From: Roseovarius sp. THAF9
GTDB lineage: Bacteria; Pseudomonadota; Alphaproteobacteria; Rhodobacterales; Rhodobacteraceae
Direction of reading: 5' to 3'
Assembly: GCF_009363715.1 (NCBI RefSeq)
Contig: NZ_CP045404.1
Coordinates: forward strand, 898,001 to 962,000
Length of the DNA stretch: 64,000 nucleotides
Under the pieces are notes generated by a model. That model ran no database searches, was not told where the DNA came from, and saw only the letters and a list, made by a program, of their open reading frames with translations. Shown here one piece after another: positions 53,115-61,529 of this stretch; position 1 is the stretch's first letter, and each line of letters begins with the position of its first letter. A program made the translations under genes and the position numbers.

Positions 53115-54020
53115 CTACCCGGACGCGGTTTTGGATCTCCTGACGCGCGCCAGGATCGTAAGTGTTTCCGTTTTGCCGTTCTTGAGGCGTTCGACGGTTT
53201 CATGCACGTCCGCAGGTTCCGCCATTGCGCCTTTCTTCAGCACCTTCACGACGCAGATCGCCAGATTGTCCTGATCGGGATCATCCAGATTCTTGATCTC
53301 GTCGGCCAATACGGCGCTGATCTTCTCGGCAGAGTTCTTGTGCTGGAACCTCAGCAAGCCTTCGATTTGTTCTTCCGAAATGAATTGAAGCCCATCACTC
53401 GCCGACATCAGGATGTCATCCTCTAACAGCGTGAAAGGTACCTCGGGGCAGTCTATCTGGTTGATGTCCTTGCCAATCAGAACCGAGGTCAGACAGCTTT
53501 GGTCAGGGTGCTGCATCGCATCCGCGCGGCTCATGAGCCCGGACTCGACAAGGAAATCCACCTGCGACGACAGCGCATGATTGTCGTTCAGGCGCGTCAG
53601 GGTTCCGTTGCGGAAGAGGTACAAAGGAGAGTCCCCGACGGACAGCCAGTACAAACGATCCTCTATGAAGATGGTCGCGAGCAGCGTTGCCCCCATGCCG
53701 CGAGCCTCGGGATGGGACCGCGCGTAGAGCCCCACACAGTCGTTGGCGTTCGAAGCCGCGCCTTTGAGCGCGTCGCATACCCGCGCCTCAAGAAGTTCCG
53801 GGTCCCCGGATTGCATTTTCAGGCCACTGAAAACCTCGGTAACAACGATCTTGCTGGCAATGTCCCCGGCCTGGTGTCCTCCCATGCCGTCCGCCAGCAC
53901 GACAAAACCGAATGATTCGCCCGATGGGAAATCCGAGGCGAGCGCATCCTCTTGCCGCTCTCGGCGCCCAAGCTCGGTGACCATTGCGGAATCGTAGGTG
54001 AAATCAGCCTCGGTTTGCAT
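53115..54020 (-). CDS. PP2C-family Ser/Thr protein phosphatase
   Basis: A 301-residue soluble phosphatase that should reverse phosphorylation by the kinase of the same operon. The metal-binding and catalytic motifs are complete: GRRERQEDA, VLADGMGGHQAGDIAS, RGMGATLLATIF, VGDSPLYLFRNG, MSASDGLQF and DQDNLAICVV. It resembles PppA/Stp1-type enzymes. ATG 54020 matches the family N-terminus; the start overlaps the FHA gene by 17 bases. The C-terminal 30 residues are an extra basic tail. Confidence 0.93.
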   Translation of the reverse strand: MQTEADFTYDSAMVTELGRRERQEDALASDFPSGESFGFVVLADGMGGHQAGDIASKIVVTEVFSGLKMQSGDPELLEARVCDALKGAASNANDCVGLYARSHPEARGMGATLLATIFIEDRLYWLSVGDSPLYLFRNGTLTRLNDNHALSSQVDFLVESGLMSRADAMQHPDQSCLTSVLIGKDINQIDCPEVPFTLLEDDILMSASDGLQFISEEQIEGLLRFQHKNSAEKISAVLADEIKNLDDPDQDNLAICVVKVLKKGAMAEPADVHETVERLKNGKTETLTILARVRRSKTASG

Positions 54021-55278
54021 AGGCACGGCCCATCTCTGTTTCCTGATCCCAGGAAAAGTCCTGGCAGCACAGAGGAACAAACCGCAGCGAGGTTTCACCG
54101 ATCATGATGGTGTCGCCCGCGGCCAGTTCCTCGGTGCTCAGGACAGGTCGGTCGTTCCGGCGAACGATGTTCGCCTTGCCCCCATGTCCGATGAAGAAGC
54201 CTTTCTGCCGAATGTCGTATGCAATCGAGGCGTGGCCGGCGCGCGAAATGCTGTTGTCGCCAAAGTCGAGGCGCACGGTCTGATCTTCGCCTCGGCCGAT
54301 CGTGCTGACACCTTGAAACAAGGTGAACGCAGATCCACGCCCGGGTCCGTCGACGACAATCAGCCAGCCGACGGGAAACGACGTGTAGGGCGCCGCACCT
54401 GCCTTGTCGTTTTCCAACATCGGATCTGCGTCAGTCTCCATGGCTGTGTTGAAACCGAGCAACCTTGTCTTGACGCGGCCGTGACGGCTGGCGCCGCGTC
54501 CGACGGCCGGTTGCGGAACCTCGACAGCCGCGCGCGGCTGGGCGGCGTGTTGCGGGATCGGACCGGCGTCTTCCGTCGGCTCGGGCGGAGCCGAATGGTG
54601 CAAGGGGCGCCCGCGCATCGCCACACTCGGGCACGGCGCCGCAGGGCGCATCTCCGCGAGTTCGGGTTCTTCGGTGAATTGCGCTGTGCTGGTCGTGGCT
54701 TCGGCAGAATATGATTCCTGCCTCCCCAGGTCGTCATGTGCGCCAATCATGTCGGTCGTGTCCAGGTCCTCTTCCAAAAGCTGGTCGATGTGGTCCGACG
54801 TGGCCTGCATGGGGGACGCAGGCTCCATCTCTTCCTCTTGTACATCCGGAGTCAGCTCCGCGTCTGGGATATGGGCGGGCGCGGCCGCTTGACCGGAATG
54901 CGCGTCTGCGTCCGTTGCCGCGACCCCGGGCTGATCGAACGTGTCTTCTTCGACGTCCTCATAGTCATCGAAGGCCTCGTCATATTCGTCGAGAAAGAAA
55001 TTCGACTCATCAGAACTGGCGAAAAACTTTGCGACCTCTTCGCTCATGCCCGGATCCGCGTCGGTCTCGTCCTGCGATTGCGCCGAAGTTTGGATCGCCG
55101 CACCAGACTTCAATCCCTTATCCGCGACGTCATTGCGGCACACCGCGACAGCGTCGGGTTCCTCGGATGGTAAATCTGGCTTGTGCGCCTCGCGTGCGGA
55201 CCCGGTCGCCATCGGCATTGCCGAAATCGATGTCTCCGCCTGGCGTTTCTCGCCAATGATATCGCGAATGAATTTCAT
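54004..55278 (-). CDS. FHA-domain protein with long acidic N-terminal region
   Basis: A 424-residue protein. The start has a short basic segment (MKFIRDIIGEKRQ), then about 280 residues of low-complexity acidic sequence (DEYDEAFDDYEDVEEDTFDQ) rich in Ser and Thr, and a C-terminal FHA domain of about 100 residues (STIGRGEDQTVRLDFGDNSI, SRAGHASIAYD, GKANIVRRNDRPV). FHA domains bind phosphothreonine, so the disordered region may be phosphorylated by the operon's kinase and recruit partners. ATG 55278 has AGGAAG 7 bases upstream. It sits between the kinase and phosphatase genes, as Fha does in T6SS control modules. Confidence 0.9.
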   Translation of the reverse strand: MKFIRDIIGEKRQAETSISAMPMATGSAREAHKPDLPSEEPDAVAVCRNDVADKGLKSGAAIQTSAQSQDETDADPGMSEEVAKFFASSDESNFFLDEYDEAFDDYEDVEEDTFDQPGVAATDADAHSGQAAAPAHIPDAELTPDVQEEEMEPASPMQATSDHIDQLLEEDLDTTDMIGAHDDLGRQESYSAEATTSTAQFTEEPELAEMRPAAPCPSVAMRGRPLHHSAPPEPTEDAGPIPQHAAQPRAAVEVPQPAVGRGASRHGRVKTRLLGFNTAMETDADPMLENDKAGAAPYTSFPVGWLIVVDGPGRGSAFTLFQGVSTIGRGEDQTVRLDFGDNSISRAGHASIAYDIRQKGFFIGHGGKANIVRRNDRPVLSTEELAAGDTIMIGETSLRFVPLCCQDFSWDQETEMGRAYANRG

Positions 55279-55301
55279 GTTTCTTCCTTTCGTATGTCTA
55301 C

Positions 55302-56654
55302 TCAAGCCAACCTGCCGTTGCGTCTTTTCGTGAAGCGCCTCAAGACCCGCATAAGGCCATTTCCTGTCTCTTCAGGAACGCTCATCTGTGGTAACGCCGT
55401 AGCCACTTTCGGTTCGGAGCGAGGCTTCCTGCGGAGTTTCGGGCTGTCGTTTTCTGCCAGCCAAAGCTGCAAATCCTCGATCGGTTGACCAAAAATATCG
55501 ACCAGCGGAGAGGGTTCTTCGCTGACCTCTTCCACCGGCTCCGCGCTTTGCTTCGCAAATTTCGGTTTGACCTTTGTATTGGTGTCTTGCACCAACCAAG
55601 AGATCGTCGAAGCAAGCTCCCCCTCATCTTGCAGGGCAGCCTGGCAGGGTGGGGAGGCCATGGTGACAGGCCGTGCAGGCGCCGCGATTGGTTTCACACC
55701 CGCAGTCAGGTCGATGGAAAGCTCCGCGTCACTTGTCGGGGCGCGTTCAAGACTGTCCAGCCATTCCTTCGCAGACTGAAAACGATCTTTCTGTGCCACG
55801 GACAGAGCCTTGTCGATGGCCGACAGGAAGGTCGCGTCGAACGCCCAGTTGCCTGCGGCGAGGGGGCGGTAGGGATCTGGCATGTCCGATGTCAGCGCGG
55901 CGACCCGTTTCTGACAGTCGGGCGGCGCGCTGCCGGTGATCAGGTGATAAAACGTGGCGCCGACAGAATAAATGTCGCTTGACGGTCTCTGGTCGCCATC
56001 CGTGTAATAGAACTCGTGCGGTGAATAACCGTCCTTGACGGCCATCATATGTGACAGGGCCCGGGTTTTTCGTGCTTTCTCTTCGCTTGCAGCGCCGAAA
56101 TCAATCATGGTCAACTTGTTGCTCTTGTCGACCAACAGGTTGTCCGGTGATATGTCGCGATGCAGCATACCCGTGCCATGCAGGTATTTCAGCGCGCTGA
56201 GCGTTTCTCGAAGAAGGCTCTCGATCAGTTCGTCTGCCATTCGTTCGGGCTCGATCTCGAGCATCGTCAGAAGGTCCATGCCGTCCACGAAATCCATCGC
56301 GATGTAGGCCGTATTGTTTTCCTGGAAGACCTGATGAATCTTTACGATATTGGGATGGTCGAACTTGGCCATGCGCAGCGCCTCACGCAAGAAGCTGCGA
56401 ATGACCTTTTGAAACTGCTGCTGGAACTCGGCCTTGTGCGGCCGAACCTCGCCGTTCACGCGACGGCAGATCGTGCTGGGAAAACACTCCTTCACCACGA
56501 CCACGCGATCAAGGCTGTCGCGCGCCAGGTACGTCATTCCGAAACCGCCGCCGATCAGGTGCCGCTCTATCTTGTACTGGCCATGAAGCAAGGTTTGACC
56601 CGGCGAAAGATCGTCGGCGTCTAAGTGGCTCACTATGGTCGCGTTGCTTTGCAC
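55302..56654 (-). CDS. Hanks-type Ser/Thr protein kinase, soluble
   Basis: A kinase of about 450 residues, first in the operon. Glycine loop IGGGFGMTYLARD, catalytic Lys in VVVKECF, Glu in the C-helix (FLREALRMA), catalytic loop HRDISPDNLLV, metal-binding IDFGAA and the activation-segment SPHEFYYT are all present, so it should be active. HRDIS in place of HRDLK is typical of a bacterial subgroup (RDIS/RDIK). After the kinase domain (about 300 residues) there is a low-complexity C-terminal region with no membrane helix, ending RRFTKRRNGRLA. GTG 56654 is a tentative start, with GGAAAG 8 bases before it; the frame is open to 56822. Confidence 0.9.
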   Translation of the reverse strand: MQSNATIVSHLDADDLSPGQTLLHGQYKIERHLIGGGFGMTYLARDSLDRVVVVKECFPSTICRRVNGEVRPHKAEFQQQFQKVIRSFLREALRMAKFDHPNIVKIHQVFQENNTAYIAMDFVDGMDLLTMLEIEPERMADELIESLLRETLSALKYLHGTGMLHRDISPDNLLVDKSNKLTMIDFGAASEEKARKTRALSHMMAVKDGYSPHEFYYTDGDQRPSSDIYSVGATFYHLITGSAPPDCQKRVAALTSDMPDPYRPLAAGNWAFDATFLSAIDKALSVAQKDRFQSAKEWLDSLERAPTSDAELSIDLTAGVKPIAAPARPVTMASPPCQAALQDEGELASTISWLVQDTNTKVKPKFAKQSAEPVEEVSEEPSPLVDIFGQPIEDLQLWLAENDSPKLRRKPRSEPKVATALPQMSVPEETGNGLMRVLRRFTKRRNGRLA

Positions 56655-57222
56655 GTCGGAACTTTCCAGGGGTTCTCGGAGACTTCGAAAAAATTCAAAC
56701 ACTCGTACAGACGCGCTCAGGTTGAGCGGCCATTGTGATGAAAACGTGGCGGCAATAGTCCGAAGACTTGGCAATGTGAGAAAAAACGTCTCAAATCCGG
56801 GTTGGCCGGTCTTTGAATGCATCAGTCAGTAGCAGAGTGAATCGCGATTGTCGCTGCGAGGTTCGTGATCGCCGAACTCTTTCAATGCCATGCCCACTTG
56901 GTTCCCTTCTGCGCGAGCGAAGCGAAGATTTGAAAGAAGCGCCGGTCGCGGCCGAGGATCGGAGCGAACAGGATTTGTAGATCTGCTGCAGCTTTAATTC
57001 AAACCTCAGAAGGATTTGTGCCTGCGAAAACCGCAAAAGATGTCGATGACAGATCATGCTTCATCATGCAAAGCGGCGCACCAATACCTTGCGAAAGACA
57101 CAAAGCTCCCGAAAGTTGACTAAATTTTGTCTACATTCTCGCGTTGATTGTACCGGAGTGTGTGGGCACACCAAACTGCGAATCGGGCCTCGAGAAACCT
57201 CGACCCTACGGGAGTGACGAAA
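56655..57222. other. Divergent promoter region of kinase operon and third REC gene
   Basis: 568 bases of lower GC between divergent starts. A minus-strand frame at 56791-57057 has no recognisable motif and I do not call it. No hairpin with a T-run and no clear dyad were seen. It must hold the promoters of the kinase operon and of the response regulator at 57223. Confidence 0.5.
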
Positions 57223-58197
57223 ATGCATATAATCGCCGTGGACGATGAACCGGCAATCCTGGAATTGCTTCAACTGATCGTCCAGACATTCGGTGACCAT
57301 ACGGTGGAGACCGCGTCTTGCGTTACCGATGCGCTGGAGCTTATTGCGCGACCCGACTGTCCGGAAATCGATTGTTTTTTGATCGACATTCAGATGCCCG
57401 ATACCGACGGGATTGCGCTCTGCGAGATACTGCGCGATCATCCTCGTCACGCGCAAGCACCTATCGTGATGCTGACCGCGATGGCCGACAAATCCTACAT
57501 AGACAAGGCGTTTGCGGCAGGCGCGACCGATTACATCACAAAGCCTTTCGACATTGATGATTTGCGTGGACGGATCCAGCTGATAGACGGGATGACCAGG
57601 CGAAATCAAACGGAGGTCAGCGTCGAAGAGACCGAAACCGACGCTGATGACTCACTGTCCACAACGCTTGCGCTGCATGAACCGATCTTCGTCAAGGACG
57701 TGGAAGGGTGCATCACATACGTGGCCCTGGAAAACTACGTGTCGTTGATGTCGCGAAAAAAGCTCTTCGGATCGTCCATCGTCGGCTTCACCATTCGAGA
57801 GATCGCGAAGCTTCACCGTGATCTGTCGCGATACGAGTATGAATGTCTCGTTACCGACGTGGCCGAGGCAATCTCGATAGCCCTGGAACACCATGAAGCC
57901 CTGCTATCCTACGCGGGCAACGGCACATATATTTGTGTCGTGCAAGACGGCGCACAACTCAAGCCGGACGCACTTGCCGATCAAGTAAACCTCACGCTTC
58001 GCAAAATGGACCTGTACTACAGTGATGGCGCACCAATGAGCGCCGCTGTTTCCGCCGGGGATCTGGTGCGTCTGGTCTGGAAGTCCGGTCGAAGTGCCGT
58101 CGAGGCGCTGGCTGTTGCGCACGAGAGCGCGGAGCGCGAAAGCGGCCGCCACGCCAGGAGCCTTGAAGACTTCTGGTACGACAAGCGAAGCGTGTAA
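57223..58197 (+). CDS. Response regulator with degenerate GGDEF-like output domain (paralogue 3)
   Basis: A 324-residue protein. Receiver: IIAVDDEPA, phosphoacceptor in FLIDIQMPDTDG, VMLTAMADKSY, YITKPFDIDDL. Output domain: ITYVALENYVSLMSRKKLFG and, at the GGDEF site, SYAGNGTYICVV, followed by a helical tail. ATG 57223 has GGGAG 8 bases upstream. It resembles the paralogues at 40952 and 45261 in both halves, and is divergent from the kinase operon, so it may control or report on it. A transposase remnant follows its stop. Confidence 0.82.
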   Translation: MHIIAVDDEPAILELLQLIVQTFGDHTVETASCVTDALELIARPDCPEIDCFLIDIQMPDTDGIALCEILRDHPRHAQAPIVMLTAMADKSYIDKAFAAGATDYITKPFDIDDLRGRIQLIDGMTRRNQTEVSVEETETDADDSLSTTLALHEPIFVKDVEGCITYVALENYVSLMSRKKLFGSSIVGFTIREIAKLHRDLSRYEYECLVTDVAEAISIALEHHEALLSYAGNGTYICVVQDGAQLKPDALADQVNLTLRKMDLYYSDGAPMSAAVSAGDLVRLVWKSGRSAVEALAVAHESAERESGRHARSLEDFWYDKRSV

Positions 58198-58214
58198 CCC
58201 TTTCGCTCCATTGG

Positions 58215-58565
58215 ACTAGGTTGGCGCTGTGCCTTCAGGAGGGAGTTCAATTCATTTTGATTTGGATTGAGGGTGGACGGCAGCCAAAGGAGATAGTGAG
58301 TGCCCCGAACGGAGCGCTCCGGCTCAAAACAGGACAAACGCTTAGCGACCTCGCGAAGTGCCTCTTTCCGCAGCTGCGCGACCTCGCGCTTGAGATCAAA
58401 CTGGGCGGACGGCTTCTCAGGATTGCGTAGATCCTGCGGGATCCAACGGCTCAGCGTCGAGAAGCCTACGCCAAAATCGGTGGCTACCTGTTTACGCGGC
58501 AAGCCGCTGGTCAATGCGACACGCACTACCTCTGTGCGGAATTCGGGGGTTGGGTTCGATGCCAT
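58215..58565 (-). pseudogene. IS3-family-like transposase OrfA fragment
   Basis: From ATG 58565 the frame encodes a helix-turn-helix typical of IS3-type OrfA (EFRTEVVRVALTSGLPRKQ; VATDFGVGFSTLSRWIPQDL) and the start of the leucine-zipper region (FDLKREVAQLRKEA), but then departs from the family (RLSCFEPERSVRGTHYLL) and runs with no stop into the regulator gene on the other strand. No OrfB follows. It is a truncated element that was cut next to the regulator gene. Confidence 0.65.
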
Positions 58566-58944
58566 GATGTCTCTTCTTTGTGGCAAATACCAAGTCAAAG
58601 GAGCGGAACAATTCCGTAACAGGTCCAGTCCACATCAAATTGGTAATATAAGAATGCGCGACTGAGACAGTCGGGCATTTTACCGACAGATTGTCTGACC
58701 GATTCCGCCTCTGCAAATCCATGAGCTCGTAAGTCACGGGATTCACGCGATATTATCGCGCAAGCCGGTGGATAGTCAGTATTGTAGATGTGGGTGGCAG
58801 CCCGTAGGGGAAAAACTGCACTCTACATGTGGTATGGATAAAATGTAGCGCATTGAAAATAAACAAAAATCAAATCCTTGATTCCATGATCCTCTATATG
58901 TAGGTGGATAATAAAGTGGATAATGGATTTGAGGGAATCGAAGA
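58566..58944. other. AT-rich left edge of the integrative element, with repeats
   Basis: 379 bases before the integrase, with no gene. It contains an inverted pair CTACAT (58823-58828) and ATGTAG (58843-58848), and a direct repeat GTGGATAAT at 58904 and 58916 just before the integrase start. Such clustered repeats fit integrase or excisionase arm sites or the attachment region. No tRNA gene is present, so the attachment target is unclear. Confidence 0.45.
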
Positions 58945-60234
58945 TTGCCAACCGAAAAGCTTAAGCAGGCGGACATAAACGACGCCGTGAAGAACTTCAC
59001 CAAGAAGCGCAGCCTTTCCGATGGCGGTGGCTTGATCCTTCTGGTCAATTCTCCAACCTCCGCAAGCTGGGTCTACCGGTACAAGCGGCAGAATGTAGAG
59101 AAAAGAATGGGCTTGGGCCGCTACCCGGACGTATCCCTGAAAGAGGCCCGGAAAATGGCGCATGTGGCTCGTGGGGAGAAGGCTAAAGGTGAAGACCCCA
59201 TGGCGGTTCGTGCCGCCGTCAGGCGGCGAGGCGTGACGTTTGAGGAGGCGGCGCGAGAGTATTGGCAAAACCGCTGCCAGTCCCTAGCCAAGCCCTCGAA
59301 CTGGATCGCCGGGATGGAGAAACACGTTTTCCCGACCATAGGCCGGAAGCCTGTCGTTGACCTGACGCCCGATGACCTGATCGCACTTCTAAGGCCGATC
59401 TGGGGGCGCGAGATGACTCGCAAGCTAGCTCAGTGGATCAATCAGGTGATCGTCTACATTTCGGTCGACGACCCTCGTGTCGATGTGACGCTCATGGATC
59501 GCGCCAAGAATAGGTTAGGCCCTCAGAAGATCGAACATGAGCACCACCCGGCAGTACCTTGGCGTAAAGTGCCAGCCCTTTACGACGCACTTCCTAACAC
59601 GCTCGTGGGACTTTCAATGCGGCTCCTGATCATGTCTGCGGTGCGGGTGAACTGCATTACTCAGGCGACTTGGTCTGAATTCGACCTGAGAAATCGCGTT
59701 TGGACGATCCCGGCTGAGAGGGTGAAGGGGTGGGGCACTGGATATCGAGTTCCGCTTAGTGACCAGATGATGGACGCAGTGCGGATGGCCAAAAGGTTCA
59801 GTTCAGAAACGGATTTCGTGTTCGAGTCAAAGGATTCAGCTTCCCGCCATCTGAGCAACAATTCCCATAGGCTGTGGCTTCACGAGAAGGGTTGGAAGGA
59901 TGAGAACGGAAGGCTTGCAACGGCGCATGGCTTCCGCTCGTCGTTCCGTGACTGGGCAGCGCACGCAGGCGTTGAATTCATGCTGGCGGAACACTGCGTC
60001 CAACATATTAAGGCTAAAGGTAATCAGACGGAGCGTGCGTATTTCCGTTCGGACCTCTTGGAGCAACGACGCGAGGTCATGGAGAAGTGGTCAGATTTCG
60101 TTTCCCGGATGGACCCCGAAGACCGTCGTGAGGTCAGGGGGGATGCATGGGAGGCGGCTGTCGTGCGTGAGCACGAACGCGCGGAGCGCGAGGGTGATAT
60201 GACTCATGACCTGTGGGAGAAGCTTCGAGAGTAG
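58945..60234 (+). CDS. int: P4-type tyrosine site-specific integrase
   Basis: A 429-residue integrase. N-terminal DUF4102-like domain (KRSLSDGGGLILLVNSPTSA; SWVYRYKRQNVEKRMGLGRY), a core-binding domain, and the catalytic domain with Arg in SAVRVNCITQATWSEF, HGFRSSFRDWAAHAG (His-x-x-Arg) and the nucleophile Tyr in ERAYFRSDLLEQRREVM. TTG 58945 is the start, with GAGGGA 9 bases upstream. It inserts the element whose cargo runs to the right edge. The second Arg/His set and Tyr are intact, so it may be active. Confidence 0.93.
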   Translation: MPTEKLKQADINDAVKNFTKKRSLSDGGGLILLVNSPTSASWVYRYKRQNVEKRMGLGRYPDVSLKEARKMAHVARGEKAKGEDPMAVRAAVRRRGVTFEEAAREYWQNRCQSLAKPSNWIAGMEKHVFPTIGRKPVVDLTPDDLIALLRPIWGREMTRKLAQWINQVIVYISVDDPRVDVTLMDRAKNRLGPQKIEHEHHPAVPWRKVPALYDALPNTLVGLSMRLLIMSAVRVNCITQATWSEFDLRNRVWTIPAERVKGWGTGYRVPLSDQMMDAVRMAKRFSSETDFVFESKDSASRHLSNNSHRLWLHEKGWKDENGRLATAHGFRSSFRDWAAHAGVEFMLAEHCVQHIKAKGNQTERAYFRSDLLEQRREVMEKWSDFVSRMDPEDRREVRGDAWEAAVVREHERAEREGDMTHDLWEKLRE

Positions 60235-60247
60235 GGGGGGGCTGCAG

Positions 60248-60736
60248 TTATTCAGTTTCTTGAAGTATGCGCCAAACGTCCAGAGGGATTTCGAACCTCC
60301 TGTAGCCGCCATCCATCCTGAAAGCGAGGCGGGTTTTGATGAGTCCTTTCTCGCGCAGGCTGATGATCTCTTTTCTGTCTTCTTGAAGCCTGAAGTGTCT
60401 GTCGTTTGTAGACTGGACAGCCCTTAAGATTTTCATTTCTTCCTCGGGTAGTGTTCGCAGTTCCTTCCTGATTTTCGCTATCCTGAATGGGCCAGCTACG
60501 AATGGCCACGCCCTTTTTAGTAGGCGCACTACTGCGATTGAGCCTGAAACCAAAGAGGCGACTCCGGTGAAGATCGCGAGGACCTTCAAGGCGGGCAAGA
60601 CGAACTCGGGAAGTCCTGCGAAGTGCTCGGGCGCGTAGTGTTCTGCAGTCACAACGATGGTACAGGCGAGAAAGATCGTGAAGGCCACCCTGCCAGTAGC
60701 TCCGGCCATCTTCATTATCTGGTCGACCCAATTCAC
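60248..60736 (-). CDS. SieB-like superinfection-exclusion membrane protein
   Basis: A 162-residue protein with two N-terminal membrane helices (VAFTIFLACTIVVTAEHY; VLAIFTGVASLVSGSIAVV), a basic stretch (LKRAWPFVAGPFRIAKIRKE) and a winged-helix-like cytoplasmic tail (TLPEEEMKILRAVQSTNDRH, EIISLREKGLIKTR). This layout, including LTPEE-x-x-IL followed by a short recognition region, is that of the SieB family of prophage superinfection-exclusion proteins. It is convergent with the integrase, 13 bases apart. It probably aborts or blocks infection by related phages. Family call is from pattern, not a search. Confidence 0.65.
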   Translation of the reverse strand: MNWVDQIMKMAGATGRVAFTIFLACTIVVTAEHYAPEHFAGLPEFVLPALKVLAIFTGVASLVSGSIAVVRLLKRAWPFVAGPFRIAKIRKELRTLPEEEMKILRAVQSTNDRHFRLQEDRKEIISLREKGLIKTRLAFRMDGGYRRFEIPLDVWRILQETE

Positions 60737-60943
60737 GCTTCATCCTCCGTTCCAATGTGAAGCCACGGCTGCGCTCCAAGGTTCTGGGCGAGACTGGCAA
60801 AGCAGGCCCTGTAAGTCCAGTTTGTCAGGCAGCACTTCATAACAGCGTCCCGCCATCACGTCGGGGCGCTTTCTTTTCTCTGACGTGACCCGTTTTTAGC
60901 GATTCGTTGACATTTGACCCCAGATATGAGAGAAAAAGTCAAC

Positions 60944-60958
60944 CCAGAAAATTTCTGG
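60944..60958. promoter_or_regulatory. Perfect 15-bp palindrome before the element's rightward genes
   Basis: CCAGAAA-A-TTTCTGG lies 31 bases before the GTG start at 60990, preceded by TTGACA at 60907 and by a GTTGAC...GTCAAC pair (60906-60943). It is a likely operator for an element-encoded repressor controlling the divergent sieB-like gene and the rightward operon; the repressor gene has not been identified. Confidence 0.5.
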
Positions 60959-60989
60959 ATTACGAAATCTCCCCAAAAAGGAATGAGAA

Positions 60990-61529
60990 GTGCTTTACAC
61001 TACCATTGACTCCTATGCGGAGGCGACCGGCGCAACCGCCCACACCGCATCCCGGCGGATGAAGGACCTCGCCTTTCGCGTCCCGTCGGGATCGAAGGGG
61101 CGGCGCAGCTACCCCCTTGCCGCGGCGGTCCAGACTTTCCGCCCCCGCGAAATCGACGCGGGCGCTGTGCCCGCTATCGCCCAGTCCGCGCATCGTCTCT
61201 CCGACACGCTTTATGTTGAAAGTGAGATGCTGCCCGCGGCCCGCGCTTTCGCGGAGTGGTTGCCGGACCCCCGGATGCGCAGCCGCCTCCTCCATATCCG
61301 CAATGCGTTCAGTATCGCCGTGGGTAACAGCCCGCTGTGTACGCCTTCGGTAGTCCGCGCCTTGGAGCCTCTCAAGAGCCTCTGGGCGCTCAACGCAGAT
61401 GTGACGCGGTTCATTCTCGCGGGCGCTACCCCGCCTGACGTTGACAAGCTTGCGCCTGCGTTTGCGGTTTCATGCAACGAAGCCCTTCTCGAAAACTATT
61501 ACGACAGCTTGATGGAGATCGCGGCATGA
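60990..61529 (+). CDS. Small element protein with N-terminal helix-turn-helix-like region
   Basis: A 179-residue protein starting at GTG 60990 (AAGGA 8 bases upstream). The first 60 residues (YTTIDSYAEATGATAHTASR then KGRRSYPLAAAVQ) look like the DNA-binding part of excisionase-type proteins; the rest is helical without known motif (RNAFSIAVGNSPLCTPSVVR). It overlaps the next gene by 4 bases and starts the rightward operon, so a role in element control or packaging is possible. Confidence 0.6.
   Translation: MLYTTIDSYAEATGATAHTASRRMKDLAFRVPSGSKGRRSYPLAAAVQTFRPREIDAGAVPAIAQSAHRLSDTLYVESEMLPAARAFAEWLPDPRMRSRLLHIRNAFSIAVGNSPLCTPSVVRALEPLKSLWALNADVTRFILAGATPPDVDKLAPAFAVSCNEALLENYYDSLMEIAA

Noticed and set aside
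56791..57057. 88-residue minus-strand frame in the kinase promoter region
   Set aside because: No ribosome site and arginine/serine-rich composition; would lie in the promoter region of the kinase operon.
58566..58944. tRNA gene as integrase target
   Set aside because: No cloverleaf, T-loop or CCA-end pattern was found on either strand in this stretch.
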